Assembly (NCBI RefSeq): GCF_002632825.1
Contig: NZ_NJAJ01000003.1
Coordinates: forward strand, 1 to 64,000
Length of the DNA stretch: 64,000 bases
Direction: 5' to 3'
DNA from: Xenorhabdus stockiae
Lineage (GTDB): Bacteria; Pseudomonadota; Gammaproteobacteria; Enterobacterales; Enterobacteriaceae
Shown here piece by piece: positions 19,900-29,631 of this stretch; within the stretch, counting starts at the first letter, position 1, and the number at the start of each line of letters is the position of its first letter. Under the pieces are notes generated by a model. It did no database searches. It was not told where the DNA came from and was given only the letters and a program-made list of their open reading frames with translations. A program made the position numbers and the translations under genes.

Positions 19900-20643
19900 T
19901 TACTGTGCGGTATATCCACCATCGACAAGTAATGTCGTGCCGGTAATAAATGAGGCATCATCACTTGCTAAGAATAATACGGCTTTCGCCACCTCTTCTG
20001 GTTTTCCTAAACGTCCCAGTGGATGAAGAGAAATAAGCTGCTCTTTTAGTTCTTCGGGGATCTTACTTAATAGCGGAGTGTTGATATAGCCGGGGCAAAC
20101 TGTATTTACCCTGATATGGTTTTTGGCATAGTCAATCGCTAAAGTCTGGCTTAATAACTTTACGCCGCCTTTAGAGGCTGTATAAGCTGTAATGGCTTCG
20201 CGGCTGACAAAGCTGTGGATTGAACCACAGTTGACGATCACCCCGCCTGATTCTTGTTTAAGCATTTCATGGATAACAAACTTATCGCACAGAAAAACCC
20301 CGGTCAGATTTACATCGATAGTTTTCTGCCAGTTAGCAACCGTTAGTTTATCTGCACTGTTATCGGCGGCTATCCCTGCATTGGCAAATAAAACATCGAT
20401 ACGTTTAAATTTTTCAACTGTTTTCGAGACCATATACTTAATGCTCTCTTCGCTTGTGACGTCAGTTTTAATAAAGATACTTTCATTGCCTTTTGTATTA
20501 AGTTCCTCGGCAACTTTTTTCCCATGATCTGAGAAATCGGCAATCACAACATGAGCACCTTCGGCAGAAAATGCTTTTGCTGTTGCTTCACCAATTCCAC
20601 TTGCTCCGCCCGTAATAATCACCACGCTATTTTGGAATCTCAT
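19900..20643 (-). CDS. SDR family NAD(P)-dependent oxidoreductase
   Basis: 247 aa classical short-chain dehydrogenase. The Rossmann motif TGGASGIGEAT is near the N-terminus, followed by NAG(I) (FANAGIA), the catalytic Ser in NCGSIHSF and the YTASKGG (Tyr-x-x-x-Lys) pair. SVVIITGG and PGYINTPLLSK, then GRLGKPEEVAKAVLFLASDDASFITGTTLLVDGG complete the FabG-like pattern. The substrate cannot be told. Start at 20643 (MRFQNSVVI) with AGAGG upstream; a TTG/ATG ten codons earlier lacks support. It lies between truD and surE, normally adjacent, so it is an accessory insertion. Confidence 0.88.
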   Translation of the reverse strand: MRFQNSVVIITGGASGIGEATAKAFSAEGAHVVIADFSDHGKKVAEELNTKGNESIFIKTDVTSEESIKYMVSKTVEKFKRIDVLFANAGIAADNSADKLTVANWQKTIDVNLTGVFLCDKFVIHEMLKQESGGVIVNCGSIHSFVSREAITAYTASKGGVKLLSQTLAIDYAKNHIRVNTVCPGYINTPLLSKIPEELKEQLISLHPLGRLGKPEEVAKAVLFLASDDASFITGTTLLVDGGYTAQ

Positions 20644-20989
20644 ATAAGCCTCTGTTATTACTATTGAATGCAAATAATAACTCTAAAGTGGTATTAACTA
20701 TTCTAGGACAATATAATTACGTTAGTGAAAATTATTTTCGGAGATAATATAGATATTATTTTTACGAGAGGATTGTTTCAATTATCTGAAAACTGATCTG
20801 GTTATTGCAGTTGAAGTTTTCTATATTAATTTTTGGAATGTATTTTACATAATTAATTGGAATTTATGGGATGTATTATTATTTCACACTCAACGGAATA
20901 AAGTGGATAGTGTCTAATTTAGTTAGTGTTGGCCTCAAATGAAAATGCTCTTGTGAGTTAATAACCTTTACACAATGGAAGGTAATTTA
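20644..20989. other. AT-rich divergent region between the SDR and P-loop genes
   Basis: 346 bp upstream of both genes. It is clearly more AT-rich than the flanking core genes. Promoters for both are expected here. No ORF, RNA gene or convincing operator is seen. Confidence 0.45.
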
Positions 20990-21568
20990 ATGTATTCATC
21001 AAAAATATCCTCATCGGAAAATACTCTTTGCCAAGATAAATCTATTTCTCAGGAAAAAACGACGCAGCAGCAAAAAGCGGTTTTTCACATATTATGTGGA
21101 AAAATTGCTTCGGGAAAATCGACCCTCTCTGCAAAGTTATCTCAGCAACCAATGACAATTGTGATGAATGAAGATTATTGGCTATCAACACTTTATGGTA
21201 GTGAAATAAAAACCGTGGCCGATTATGTGTGTTATTCAGAAAAACTCAGAAATGCGATGGAGCCTCATTTAATCTCTTTATTGAATGCCGGGATTTCTGT
21301 CATTCTTGATTTTCCTGCTAACACGATTGAAAACCGAAAATGGATGAAAAAAATCATTGAGGCAACAGAGGTCGAGAGCTACCTTCATTTTCTTGATGTG
21401 CCTGATAGTGTTTGTCTGGCTCGCCTACATCTGCGAAATCAGTCTGGTGAGCACCAATTTTCGGTCACAGAAGAGCAATTTGCGGCCATCACCCGCGCTT
21501 TTGTCGCTCCTCAGGAAGAAGAAGGGTTTAATATTGTTCTACATGGTAATAAAGAGATAAATCTCTGA
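20990..21568 (+). CDS. P-loop ATP-binding protein (AAA_33 / zeta-toxin-like kinase fold)
   Basis: 192 aa. The Walker A GKIASGKST is at about residues 37-45. NEDYWLSTLYG, VILDFPANTIENRKWMKK and FLDVPDSVCLARLHLRN with R(N)xSGE(H)QFSVTEEQF follow, a layout of small phosphotransferases that act on antibiotics or small molecules. No partner antitoxin is visible. The ATG at 20990 is preceded by GGAAGG with 7-bp spacing; an ATG at 20975 overlaps that site. The N-terminal 28 residues are Ser/Gln-rich and probably disordered. The substrate is unknown. Confidence 0.8.
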   Translation: MYSSKISSSENTLCQDKSISQEKTTQQQKAVFHILCGKIASGKSTLSAKLSQQPMTIVMNEDYWLSTLYGSEIKTVADYVCYSEKLRNAMEPHLISLLNAGISVILDFPANTIENRKWMKKIIEATEVESYLHFLDVPDSVCLARLHLRNQSGEHQFSVTEEQFAAITRAFVAPQEEEGFNIVLHGNKEINL

Positions 21569-21844
21569 ACAAAAGTGAGTGCAACCAACAAAGGTACAAC
21601 TTAAAAGATGCAGAGTATAAGTATGCTCTTATTTAAGTAAACGGGATGCAAAGCGCTCTACAAAACTGCTTGCGTCATGCTAAGATCAAACGATTTTCTG
21701 GCAAACCCTGATGTTGTTTAAGCAGAGATCTTTAAGACGCGAGCAGAATAGCATATAGGGAAAGTTACTGTATTAATCTATGTTTTAACAAATACCATGT
21801 TTCAACATTTGCCATTTTTTAAGTAAATTTAATGAGATATTTTA

Positions 21845-22609
21845 ATGCTTCGGATATTGCTGAGTAATGATGATGGTGTTACCGCCCCGGGTATTCAAAC
21901 GTTAGCGGCCAAATTGCGGGAACAGTATCACGTGCAGGTTGTAGCACCTGATCGTAATCGTAGTGGTGCATCGAATGCTTTAACTCTGGATCGTCCTTTG
22001 CGTATCAGCAGGCTGAATAATGGTGATGTTGCAGTTCAGGAAGGTACTCCGACAGATTGTGTTTATCTGGGCGTCAATAAATTAGTCCGTCCACGGCCTG
22101 ATATCGTCGTTTCAGGCATCAATTGTGGCCCTAATCTGGGGGATGATGTGATTTACTCCGGAACCGTGGCTGCTGCGATGGAAGGGCGTCATCTGGGGTT
22201 ACCCGCTCTGGCTGTGTCACTGGATGGTGACAAACATTACGAAACAGCGGCGGAAGTCACTGTTCGCTTATTGAATATGTTACAGAAATCGCCATTGAGA
22301 GCCGGTAATATTCTGAATATTAATGTCCCTGATGTGCCTATCGAACAAATCAAAGGATTCAAGGTGACACGGTGTGGCTGTCGAAGTGCAGCGGAAGAAG
22401 TTTATTCTCTGGAAGACCCTAAAGGCAATATGCTCTACTGGATAGGGCCACCGGGAGAAAAACACGATGCTGGCCCGGAAACCGATTTTGCTGCGGTAGA
22501 AGAAGGGTTTGTTTCCATTACTCCTTTGCAGGTAGATTTGACAGCCTATAAAGCACAGGAACTGGTAACTGATTGGCTGTTGAAAGCCGGGGATGTCGGA
22601 GAATGTTAA
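21845..22609 (+). CDS. surE: SurE, 5'/3'-nucleotidase (survival protein)
   Basis: 254 aa (E. coli 253). A metal-dependent nucleotidase and exopolyphosphatase. N-terminal [13 protein letters not shown] carries the Asp-Asp metal site, with [11 protein letters not shown](A)LT, V(S)GIN(C)[21 protein letters not shown] and NINVPD following. The SurE family motifs are complete. The 3' end overlaps pcm by 7 bp, the usual coupling. Confidence 0.96.
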   Translation: MLRILLSNDDGVTAPGIQTLAAKLREQYHVQVVAPDRNRSGASNALTLDRPLRISRLNNGDVAVQEGTPTDCVYLGVNKLVRPRPDIVVSGINCGPNLGDDVIYSGTVAAAMEGRHLGLPALAVSLDGDKHYETAAEVTVRLLNMLQKSPLRAGNILNINVPDVPIEQIKGFKVTRCGCRSAAEEVYSLEDPKGNMLYWIGPPGEKHDAGPETDFAAVEEGFVSITPLQVDLTAYKAQELVTDWLLKAGDVGEC

Positions 22610-23229
22610 GTCGGTTAATGAAAAATTTGCTGACACAGCTACACCAACAGGGGATTCATAATGAACACCTGCTGGACGTGATATCCAAAGTACCCAGAGA
22701 ATGCTTTGTCGATGAAGCTCTGGCACATAAGGCATATGAGAATACAGCATTGCCCATCGGACACGGGCAGACTATATCTCAGCCATATATTGTTGCCCGC
22801 ATGACTGAATTACTGGATTTAACGCCTGAATCTAATGTACTGGAGATTGGGACGGGGTCTGGTTATCAGACTGCGATACTTGCTCATTTAGCCGGACATG
22901 TTTTTTCTGTAGAACGGATTAAGGGATTACAGTGGCAGGCTAAACGCAGGTTAAAGCAACTCGATTTACATAATATCTCAACCCGCCATGGAGATGGCTG
23001 GAATGGGTGGCCGTCAAAGGGGCCATTTCATGCCATCATCGTCACAGCAGCACCTCCAGAAATACCACAGGCATTGTTACATCAGCTGGCAGATGGCGGC
23101 GTGATGGTATTGCCTGTTGGTGAAAGCTCTCAGTCGCTGAAAGTGGTACATCGCTATGGGAACGATTTTCATAGTGAAGTGATCGAATCTGTTCGTTTCG
23201 TGCCTCTTATCCAAGGCGAACTGGCATAA
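22603..23229 (+). CDS. pcm: Pcm, protein-L-isoaspartate O-methyltransferase
   Basis: 208 aa, as in E. coli. It methylates isoaspartyl residues of damaged proteins with [36 protein letters not shown], the SAM-binding [18 protein letters not shown] and [13 protein letters not shown]-like [13 protein letters not shown] are conserved. The ATG at 22603 lies within the last codons of surE and follows GGAGA. An upstream in-frame GTG or ATG ten codons earlier is not supported by alignment. Confidence 0.95.
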   Translation: MLSRLMKNLLTQLHQQGIHNEHLLDVISKVPRECFVDEALAHKAYENTALPIGHGQTISQPYIVARMTELLDLTPESNVLEIGTGSGYQTAILAHLAGHVFSVERIKGLQWQAKRRLKQLDLHNISTRHGDGWNGWPSKGPFHAIIVTAAPPEIPQALLHQLADGGVMVLPVGESSQSLKVVHRYGNDFHSEVIESVRFVPLIQGELA

Positions 23230-23383
23230 TCTGCTGATTTATTTTTTTACCGCTATTTTTAAATTAGCAGCCATTTTTTTGAGATAAAAAAAAGTATTTT
23301 GCCTTAAATATTTTTATGAATCTTAATTTCTTTATAAATCATAATGCTTGTCGCTTATATTTGCCTTTATGGGGGAATAAGGT

Positions 23384-24451
23384 ATGAAAGTAGGAAACTT
23401 AATGAAAAAAATACAGTGGATAATAATCTATACAATTGCAGGCACAATACTGGCTGGTTGTAGTAATACACCAAATCGTCCTGCCCCAATAGTGAGTGTG
23501 GATAATCAGGAAAAAAATAGAATAATATCCTCCCGCCCCTCATCGATTTCGACTCCAATGCCATCGTCTCCTCCGGTAATCTCCAAAAATAGCGAAATAG
23601 ATAAATATTCCACAAATGGTAAATATTCGGCAAATAATGCTGGAAATAATAATTTACAGCATGGAAAAATCGTCTATAACCGAAATTATGGGAGCATTCC
23701 GAAAGGGAGCTATAACGGTAAAACTTACACAGTTAAACATGGAGATACTTTATTTTACATTGCCTGGATTACAGGTAAGGATTTTCGTGAACTATCTCAC
23801 ATAAATGGCATTTCAGAACCTTATGGCTTAAATGTCGGCCAAGTCCTGAGAATTGGCAATGTAAACTCCAGGAACGGTGTATTAATAGCATCAAATAGCA
23901 CACAATCTAAAATTGAGCAGGTTGATTTTCAAAAAGGTAATGCGTATCCTGCAAATAATGACAGGAATAATTCGCAAAAAATGTTGCCAAGGGAAACGAT
24001 TTCTGATAGTGACGGTGCCCCTTCGAAAGTATCGTCTGCAACAGATTTAAATGCGAGTAAGGCTAGCACGAGTAAGACTATCAATAGTTGGAGATGGCCT
24101 GCTGAAGGAAAAGTTCTTGAAGGTTTTTCAGATTCTCAGGGTGGGAATAAGGGCATTGACATTGCGGGTAATCGTGGCCAACCCGTCTTTGCAACCGCCA
24201 GTGGGAAAGTTGTTTACGCCGGAAATGCATTACGTGGATATGGAAATCTAATAATAATAAAACATGATGATGACTATCTGAGTGCTTATGCTCATAACGA
24301 TACTATGCTGGTGCGAGAGCAGCAGGATGTACAGGCAGGGCAGAAAATAGCAACTATGGGTAGCACCGGAACCAGTTCAGTAAGATTGCATTTTGAGATT
24401 CGTTACAAGGGAAAATCCGTAAACCCGCTGCGTTATCTTCCGCAGCGATAA
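23384..24451 (+). CDS. nlpD: NlpD, murein hydrolase activator lipoprotein
   Basis: 355 aa outer-membrane lipoprotein that activates amidase AmiC at the division septum. Lipobox ILAGC is at about residues 23-27 from 23384; an ATG at 23402 also has AGGA and would shorten the signal to a more usual length. A LysM domain follows (YTVKHGDTLFYIAWITG...LNVGQVLRI, about 110-160). After a Ser/Asn-rich linker comes the C-terminal LytM/M23 domain. The M23 zinc site is degenerate (NKGIDIAG lacks the first His), as expected for an activator. rpoS follows; in E. coli its main promoter lies inside nlpD. Confidence 0.94.
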   Translation: MKVGNLMKKIQWIIIYTIAGTILAGCSNTPNRPAPIVSVDNQEKNRIISSRPSSISTPMPSSPPVISKNSEIDKYSTNGKYSANNAGNNNLQHGKIVYNRNYGSIPKGSYNGKTYTVKHGDTLFYIAWITGKDFRELSHINGISEPYGLNVGQVLRIGNVNSRNGVLIASNSTQSKIEQVDFQKGNAYPANNDRNNSQKMLPRETISDSDGAPSKVSSATDLNASKASTSKTINSWRWPAEGKVLEGFSDSQGGNKGIDIAGNRGQPVFATASGKVVYAGNALRGYGNLIIIKHDDDYLSAYAHNDTMLVREQQDVQAGQKIATMGSTGTSSVRLHFEIRYKGKSVNPLRYLPQR

Positions 24452-24504
24452 ACCAGGGCAGGAATCTGAACTCCTGTCCGCATTATCATGGGTAGGAGCA
24501 GCTG

Positions 24505-25500
24505 ATGAGCCAAAGTACGCTTAAAGTTAATGAGTTGTATGAAGAGGCGGATTTAGACGAAAATGGCACGGAAGCCGATGACTTTGATGAAGCGTTGCTG
24601 AAAGACGAGGATGATTTAACCAGTTTTGATGAAGACTTGGAATTGTTGCAAGGAGTTAACCAACGGGTTCTTGATGCAACCCAACTTTATCTCGGAGAAA
24701 TTGGTTTTTCTCCTTTGCTGACAGCAGAGGAAGAAGTTCTTTTCGCTAGACGGGCATTGCGGGGAGATATTGCTGCGCGCCAACGCATGATTGAAAGCAA
24801 CTTGCGGCTGGTAGTCAAAATATCCCGAAGATATAGCAACCGAGGATTGGCGCTTTTGGATTTAATTGAAGAAGGCAACCTTGGTCTTATTCGAGCAGTA
24901 GAAAAATTCGATCCTGAAAGAGGTTTTAGATTTTCTACTTATGCCACCTGGTGGATCCGTCAGACAATTGAACGGGCGATTATGAATCAAACTCGTACGA
25001 TCCGTTTGCCCATTCATATCGTTAAAGAGCTGAATGTTTATTTACGTACTGCAAGAGAGTTAGCTCATAAATTAGATCATGAACCAAGTGTCGAAGAAAT
25101 TGCTGAAAAACTGGATAAGCCAGTTGATGATGTAAGCCGTATGATGCGGCTTAATGAACGCATTACTTCAGTCGACACTCCGATTAGCGGGGATTCAGAT
25201 AAAGCGCTGTTAGATATTTTATCTGATGAAAACGATTCTGGGCCAGAAACAACTATCCAAGATGATGATATGAAGCAAAGTATTGTCAAATGGTTGTTTG
25301 AACTCAACGCAAAACAACGTGAAGTTCTGGCTCGTCGTTTTGGCTTGCTTGGTTATGAAGCGGAAACTTTAGAGGATGTAGGACGAGAAATTGGATTAAC
25401 TAGGGAAAGAGTTCGCCAGATTCAAGTTGAAGGATTGCGCCGTCTCAGAGACATTCTGCATACCCAAGGATTGAATATCGAATCCTTATTCCGTACTTAG
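24505..25500 (+). CDS. rpoS: RpoS, RNA polymerase sigma factor sigma-38
   Basis: 331 aa (E. coli 330). The general stress and stationary-phase sigma factor. Region 1.2 is [22 protein letters not shown]; region 2 has [25 protein letters not shown] and [17 protein letters not shown]. Region 4.2 has [31 protein letters not shown]. The acidic N-terminus is typical. GTAGGAGC precedes the ATG. It lies 54 bp after nlpD. Confidence 0.97.
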   Translation: MSQSTLKVNELYEEADLDENGTEADDFDEALLKDEDDLTSFDEDLELLQGVNQRVLDATQLYLGEIGFSPLLTAEEEVLFARRALRGDIAARQRMIESNLRLVVKISRRYSNRGLALLDLIEEGNLGLIRAVEKFDPERGFRFSTYATWWIRQTIERAIMNQTRTIRLPIHIVKELNVYLRTARELAHKLDHEPSVEEIAEKLDKPVDDVSRMMRLNERITSVDTPISGDSDKALLDILSDENDSGPETTIQDDDMKQSIVKWLFELNAKQREVLARRFGLLGYEAETLEDVGREIGLTRERVRQIQVEGLRRLRDILHTQGLNIESLFRT

Positions 25501-25535
25501 AATTTTACACCTGAGATAAAGGGATAATTAAATTA

Positions 25536-25565
25536 AAAGGTGGGATAATAAAGCCCACCTTTCTT
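25536..25565 (+). terminator. Terminator of rpoS
   Basis: A 9-bp stem AAAGGTGGG/CCCACCTTT with a 9-nt loop is followed by CTT and a T-rich stretch, 36 bp after the rpoS stop. It faces the end of miaE and may work in both directions. Confidence 0.8.
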
Positions 25566-25628
25566 AATTTATCGGCATACTTTTAATTTATCGGCATACT
25601 TTTAATTTATCGGCATACTTTTAATTTA
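25563..25628. repeat. Tandem 19-bp repeat, 3.5 copies
   Basis: TTTAATTTATCGGCATACT is repeated at 25563, 25582 and 25601 with a 9-bp partial copy at 25620. The copies are identical except for the first base. It extends up to and just into the last codons of miaE, so the repeat touches that coding end. Confidence 0.92.
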
Positions 25629-26430
25629 CAGGTATACCACTATGGAATTTAAAATCAGAATCGGGTGACTGAATAAGTTCAGCTTCTATTTGACCAAAGT
25701 ATTTCACTCTTTCTGTAATATCATTTTTAGATATAGATTGAGCCAGTGTTAAATAATCCTGATAATGGCGAGCTTCTGAACGCAGCAGGGAAATATAAAA
25801 TTTACCCAATTCCTCGTCCAGATGAGGCGCTAATTTAGCAAAACGTTCACAAGAACGCGCCTCAATATATGCCCCAATAATTAATTTATCCACCAGAGTA
25901 TAAGGCTCATGATTCGTAATATGCTGAAATAGCGATCGAGCATAACGGCTCGCGCTGATGCTGTCATAGCTTATTCCTCTGGATTCCATAATCTCCAGCA
26001 CCTGATAAAAATGATGTAGTTCTTCTTTTATCAGCAACACCATTTTATCAATTAACGACTGGCTGTAAGGGGACTTTTCCCGTGCAGTAATTTGTTTCGT
26101 AATTTGGCTTTTGCCCTTTAACGAATGGATGCTGCCGATTTTTTTATAGGCAAAATCCTCATAGGGCTGAAACCATGCCAGCAGCGCATCCGCGCTAGCC
26201 GGATCAACAGCATATTTACGGATCAGAAACATTGCGCTCTGCGCTGCTTTTAGTTCACATAAAAGATGATCACGCAGCAAAACCGGAAGGTTCTCCGGCT
26301 GCCGTGCTTTCTCAACCCATTGATTCGGGGTATCACACTGTAAAAATTGATAAATGGGCTCTAACAAGCTGGTATCACCTTTTATGGACAAACCTGCTGT
26401 TTTACGCCCTGTCATTTGTAAATCCGTCAT
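25621..26430 (-). CDS. miaE: MiaE, tRNA-(2-methylthio-N6-isopentenyl-A37) hydroxylase
   Basis: 269 aa diiron monooxygenase that hydroxylates ms2i6A37 to ms2io6A37 in tRNA, known from Salmonella and absent from E. coli. Diiron ligands fit ELKAAQSAM, EELHHFYQVLEIMESRGI (E-x-x-H), AYIEARSCERF and LLRSEARHYQDYL. It ends with FHSGIPVN as in the Salmonella protein. The N-terminus is ~20 residues longer than in Salmonella as I recall it. It starts 3 bp after the mutS stop, so both are probably one transcript. Confidence 0.93.
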   Translation of the reverse strand: MTDLQMTGRKTAGLSIKGDTSLLEPIYQFLQCDTPNQWVEKARQPENLPVLLRDHLLCELKAAQSAMFLIRKYAVDPASADALLAWFQPYEDFAYKKIGSIHSLKGKSQITKQITAREKSPYSQSLIDKMVLLIKEELHHFYQVLEIMESRGISYDSISASRYARSLFQHITNHEPYTLVDKLIIGAYIEARSCERFAKLAPHLDEELGKFYISLLRSEARHYQDYLTLAQSISKNDITERVKYFGQIEAELIQSPDSDFKFHSGIPVN

Positions 26431-26433
26431 GCT

Positions 26434-29010
26434 TTACACCATGTCTTTTAAACGGTAAATCCATTCCAGTGCCTGACGTGGCGTCAGGGAGTCCGGATTC
26501 AGGTTTTCCAGTGCTTCTACTGCCGGGGAGGTTTCTTCCGCCAGTAGTGCCAGCTGTGGTGTATCGACATGACTTGCTGTTGCATTGTTGGAGAGTGACT
26601 CCAGCTCTTTTAGTTTCTGGCGTGCCCGTTTGATGACATCACGGGGAACACCGGCCAGTGAGGCAACGGCTAGCCCGTAGCTCTTGCTGGCTGCTCCATC
26701 CTGCACATTATGCATAAAGGCGATGGTATCGCCGTGTTCAACCGCATCCAGATGGATATTGACCACTCCTTCCAATTTTTCAGGCAATGTCGTCAATTCA
26801 AAATAGTGGGTGGCGAATAACGTCATCGCTTTAATGCGGTTAGCCAGATTTTCAGCACAGGCCCACGCGAGAGAAAGGCCATCGTAAGTTGATGTGCCAC
26901 GACCGATTTCGTCCATCAACACCAGACTGTGTTCTGTCGCATTATGCAGAATATTGGCCGTTTCAGTCATTTCTACCATGAATGTTGAGCGTCCGGATGC
27001 CAAATCATCGGATGCACCCACGCGGGTAAAAATACGGTCTACAGGCCCAATCACCGCTTTTTCTGCCGGGACAAAACTACCAATATATGCCAGCAAAGTA
27101 ATTAAAGCGGCCTGACGCATATAAGTACTTTTCCCGCCCATATTCGGCCCAGTAATGATTAACAGGCGACGCTGTGAAGAGAGGGTTAACGGGTTAGAGA
27201 TAAAAGGTTCGCTGAGAACCTGTTCAACAACCGGATGACGGCCTCCCGTGATTTGGATGCCGGTTCTGTCTGTTAATGTCGGACAGGTATAGTTCAGTGT
27301 TTCAGCTCGTTCGGCCAGATTTGCCAGCACATCCAGTTCTGAAAGTGCTTCAGCGCTGGTTTGTAGAGCTGCCAGATGAGGAAGTAACAAGTCGAACAGC
27401 TCTTCATACAGAGCTTTCTCAATGGCGAGAGCCTTGCCTTTGGAAGTCAGAACCTTATCTTCATACTCTTTTAATTCAGGAATAATATAGCGCTCTGCAT
27501 TTTTCAGAGTCTGGCGGCGGACATAGTGAATTGGCACAAGGTGACTTTGTCCACGACTGACCTGAATATAGTAACCATGCACTGCATTGAAGCCGACTTT
27601 CAGGGTATCAATACCGAGTTTTTCACGTTCACGGATTTCCAGTTTATCGAGATAATCACTGGCACCATCAGCCAATGCCCGCCATTCATCCAGTTCAGTA
27701 TTATAACCGGGCGCTATGACACCGCCATCACGCACCAGAACAGGCGGGGTTTCGACTACCGCGTTTTCCAGCAGTTGCTGTAACTCGTCAAAACGACCAA
27801 TACGTTGTTGTAATGCCTGAATATACGGAGAGTCAGAAGAATCCATGATCTGGTGGATATCTGGCAATTGCTGGAAAGCGTGGCGCATTCTTGCCAAATC
27901 ACGAGGGCGGGCAGAGCGGAGAGCGAGACGGGCCAGCACTCGTTCTAAATCGCCAACCTGACGCAAGAACGGTTGTAGCTCAAAGCCTATCTCCTGAAGC
28001 GCAGAAATAGCCTGCTGGCGATTTTCCAGTATATCCCGATTGCGGATTGGAGTATGGAGCCAGCGTTTCAACATGCGGCTGCCCATAGGCGTCACACACT
28101 GATCGAGTACAGAGGCAAGGGTGTTTTCAGTGCTTCCAGACAGGTTCTGAGTCAATTCAAGATTACGGCGGGTAGCGGCATCCATGATGACCGTCTCTTG
28201 CTGGCTTTCCATTGTGATATTGCGGATATGAGGCAGAGCAGTGCGCTGAGTGTCTTTGACATATTGCAGCAGACAGCCTGCCGCCCGCAGTGCCTGTGGA
28301 GCTTTTTCGACCCCAAAGCCGATCAGATCACGGGTACCAAATTGCAGATTTAGCTGCTGCTTTGCCGTATCCAGTTCAAATTCCCACATAGGGCGACGAC
28401 GCAGGCCGTGATAGCGTTCGATCAACCCCATGTGCTCAAAGGCTTCAGGATAGAGTAATTCAGCCGGACGGGTGCGCTGGAGTTCAGCAGCAATTGTATC
28501 TTCATCAGCCATTTCAGAAACACGGAAACGGCCGGAAGTGATATCCAGAGTAGCGTAGCCAAACCCCTGACTGTCATGCCAGATAGCCGCCAGAAGGTTA
28601 TCCTGACGTTCTTGCAGCAATGCTTCATCAGTGACCGTCCCCGGAGTCACAATACGTACAACTTTACGCTCAACAGGGCCTTTGCTGGTGGCAGGATCGC
28701 CAACCTGTTCACAGATTGCCGCAGATTCACCCAGTTGAACCAGTTTTGCCAGATAGTTTTCAATTGCATGATAAGGAACTCCAGCCATTGGGATTGGCTG
28801 GCCTGCGGACTGCCCACGTTTGGTCAAGGAGATATCCAGTAACTTTGCTGCCTTTTTCGCATCGTCATAGAACAACTCATAAAAATCTCCCATGCGATAA
28901 AGCAGCAAAATATCAGGGTGTTGCGCTTTCAGGCGCAGATACTGCTGCATCATGGGAGTGTGGGTGCTTATATCCTTTGCTGGAGATTCTTTCATGTTGA
29001 TTTGATTCAA
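26434..29010 (-). CDS. mutS: MutS, DNA mismatch repair ATPase
   Basis: 858 aa (E. coli 853). Recognises mismatches and recruits MutL. The mismatch-binding Phe motif is in [14 protein letters not shown]. The ATPase has Walker [39 protein letters not shown] and the Walker [24 protein letters not shown] follows. TTG at 29010 has AGGA at a good distance; ATG at 28995 (MKESPAKD) is the alternative. mutS runs toward rpoS and is followed by miaE. The rpoS-mutS interval is variable in enterobacteria. Confidence 0.96.
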   Translation of the reverse strand: MNQINMKESPAKDISTHTPMMQQYLRLKAQHPDILLLYRMGDFYELFYDDAKKAAKLLDISLTKRGQSAGQPIPMAGVPYHAIENYLAKLVQLGESAAICEQVGDPATSKGPVERKVVRIVTPGTVTDEALLQERQDNLLAAIWHDSQGFGYATLDITSGRFRVSEMADEDTIAAELQRTRPAELLYPEAFEHMGLIERYHGLRRRPMWEFELDTAKQQLNLQFGTRDLIGFGVEKAPQALRAAGCLLQYVKDTQRTALPHIRNITMESQQETVIMDAATRRNLELTQNLSGSTENTLASVLDQCVTPMGSRMLKRWLHTPIRNRDILENRQQAISALQEIGFELQPFLRQVGDLERVLARLALRSARPRDLARMRHAFQQLPDIHQIMDSSDSPYIQALQQRIGRFDELQQLLENAVVETPPVLVRDGGVIAPGYNTELDEWRALADGASDYLDKLEIREREKLGIDTLKVGFNAVHGYYIQVSRGQSHLVPIHYVRRQTLKNAERYIIPELKEYEDKVLTSKGKALAIEKALYEELFDLLLPHLAALQTSAEALSELDVLANLAERAETLNYTCPTLTDRTGIQITGGRHPVVEQVLSEPFISNPLTLSSQRRLLIITGPNMGGKSTYMRQAALITLLAYIGSFVPAEKAVIGPVDRIFTRVGASDDLASGRSTFMVEMTETANILHNATEHSLVLMDEIGRGTSTYDGLSLAWACAENLANRIKAMTLFATHYFELTTLPEKLEGVVNIHLDAVEHGDTIAFMHNVQDGAASKSYGLAVASLAGVPRDVIKRARQKLKELESLSNNATASHVDTPQLALLAEETSPAVEALENLNPDSLTPRQALEWIYRLKDMV

Positions 29011-29348
29011 TTTTATTGTTCCTGTTGACTCGGTTGGGCTATCGACACTCAGTCAACCCATCTAAATGACAAAACCTAAATATAATCAGCTAAGGATAGA
29101 ACGCTAGTGAACCTCTGCTGGGCGAAAACACTATCTTATCACTGATAATCTGTGCGATTCATCTGTGGATTCGATGGCTGATATTAAGAGGAAGAGTCAC
29201 ACGGTAGGTTATCAGGATTGCGATCGGGAATGTATCGGATTTTTTGACTATTAAATGGGATTGCGAAGCGGCTCGATTTAAATATTTTTCCCTGATGTAT
29301 CGATGTTGGTCATTTTTGATTCAGGGGTAATGGAAAGATAAATCATCC
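29011..29348. other. Divergent gap between mutS and the TonB-receptor unit
   Basis: About 340 bp with no ORF of credible length. It should hold the mutS promoter near 29011-29100. No RNA gene or repeat is recognised. Confidence 0.45.
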
Positions 29349-29401
29349 AGTAATGATAATTGTTACTGTTTGCATTTGTTTTTAGCATTAATTATCATTA
29401 C
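29349..29401 (+). promoter_or_regulatory. Probable Fur-box region before the TonB receptor
   Basis: AGTAATGATAATTGTTACT at 29349-29367 matches the Fur 19-mer GATAATGATAATCATTATC at 13 of 19 positions, counted by eye. A second AT-rich candidate, TTAATTATCATTAC, lies at 29388-29401. A promoter with a TTTGCA-like -35 could lie between them. This implies iron repression of the downstream genes. Confidence 0.6.
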
Positions 29402-29445
29402 AACCCTTATAAGAACGATACAAATATACCAGCAGCACACAACAA

Positions 29446-29604
29446 ATGAGTATACCTATTATTTTTCGACCTAATCCTCCGCGTTTGGGCGGCTTTTCAT
29501 TATTATTTTTGGTTGGATCGCTTTTACTCATTGGTTGTCTATATGTCGCTGATTCTGGTGCTCATCAGTTACTTCCTACCCCAATTAAATTCAAATTGAA
29601 TTAA
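29446..29604 (+). CDS. Small single-span membrane or lipoprotein-like ORF upstream of the TonB receptor
   Basis: 52 codons. The N-terminus MSIPIIFRPNPPRLGG is basic and Pro-rich, followed by a hydrophobic stretch FSLLFLVGSLLLIGC and a short tail ending IKFKLN. It could be a bitopic inner-membrane peptide, or a lipoprotein with an LLIGC lipobox although the n-region is long. It lies between the Fur-type sites and the receptor, 27 bp before that start, so co-transcription is likely. No clear ribosome site is seen. The layout resembles the small proteins found with some haem/iron uptake receptors, but I do not recognise the family. It may also be non-coding. Confidence 0.4.
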   Translation: MSIPIIFRPNPPRLGGFSLLFLVGSLLLIGCLYVADSGAHQLLPTPIKFKLN

Positions 29605-29631
29605 TTATCACACTGAACTAATAGCCATAAC

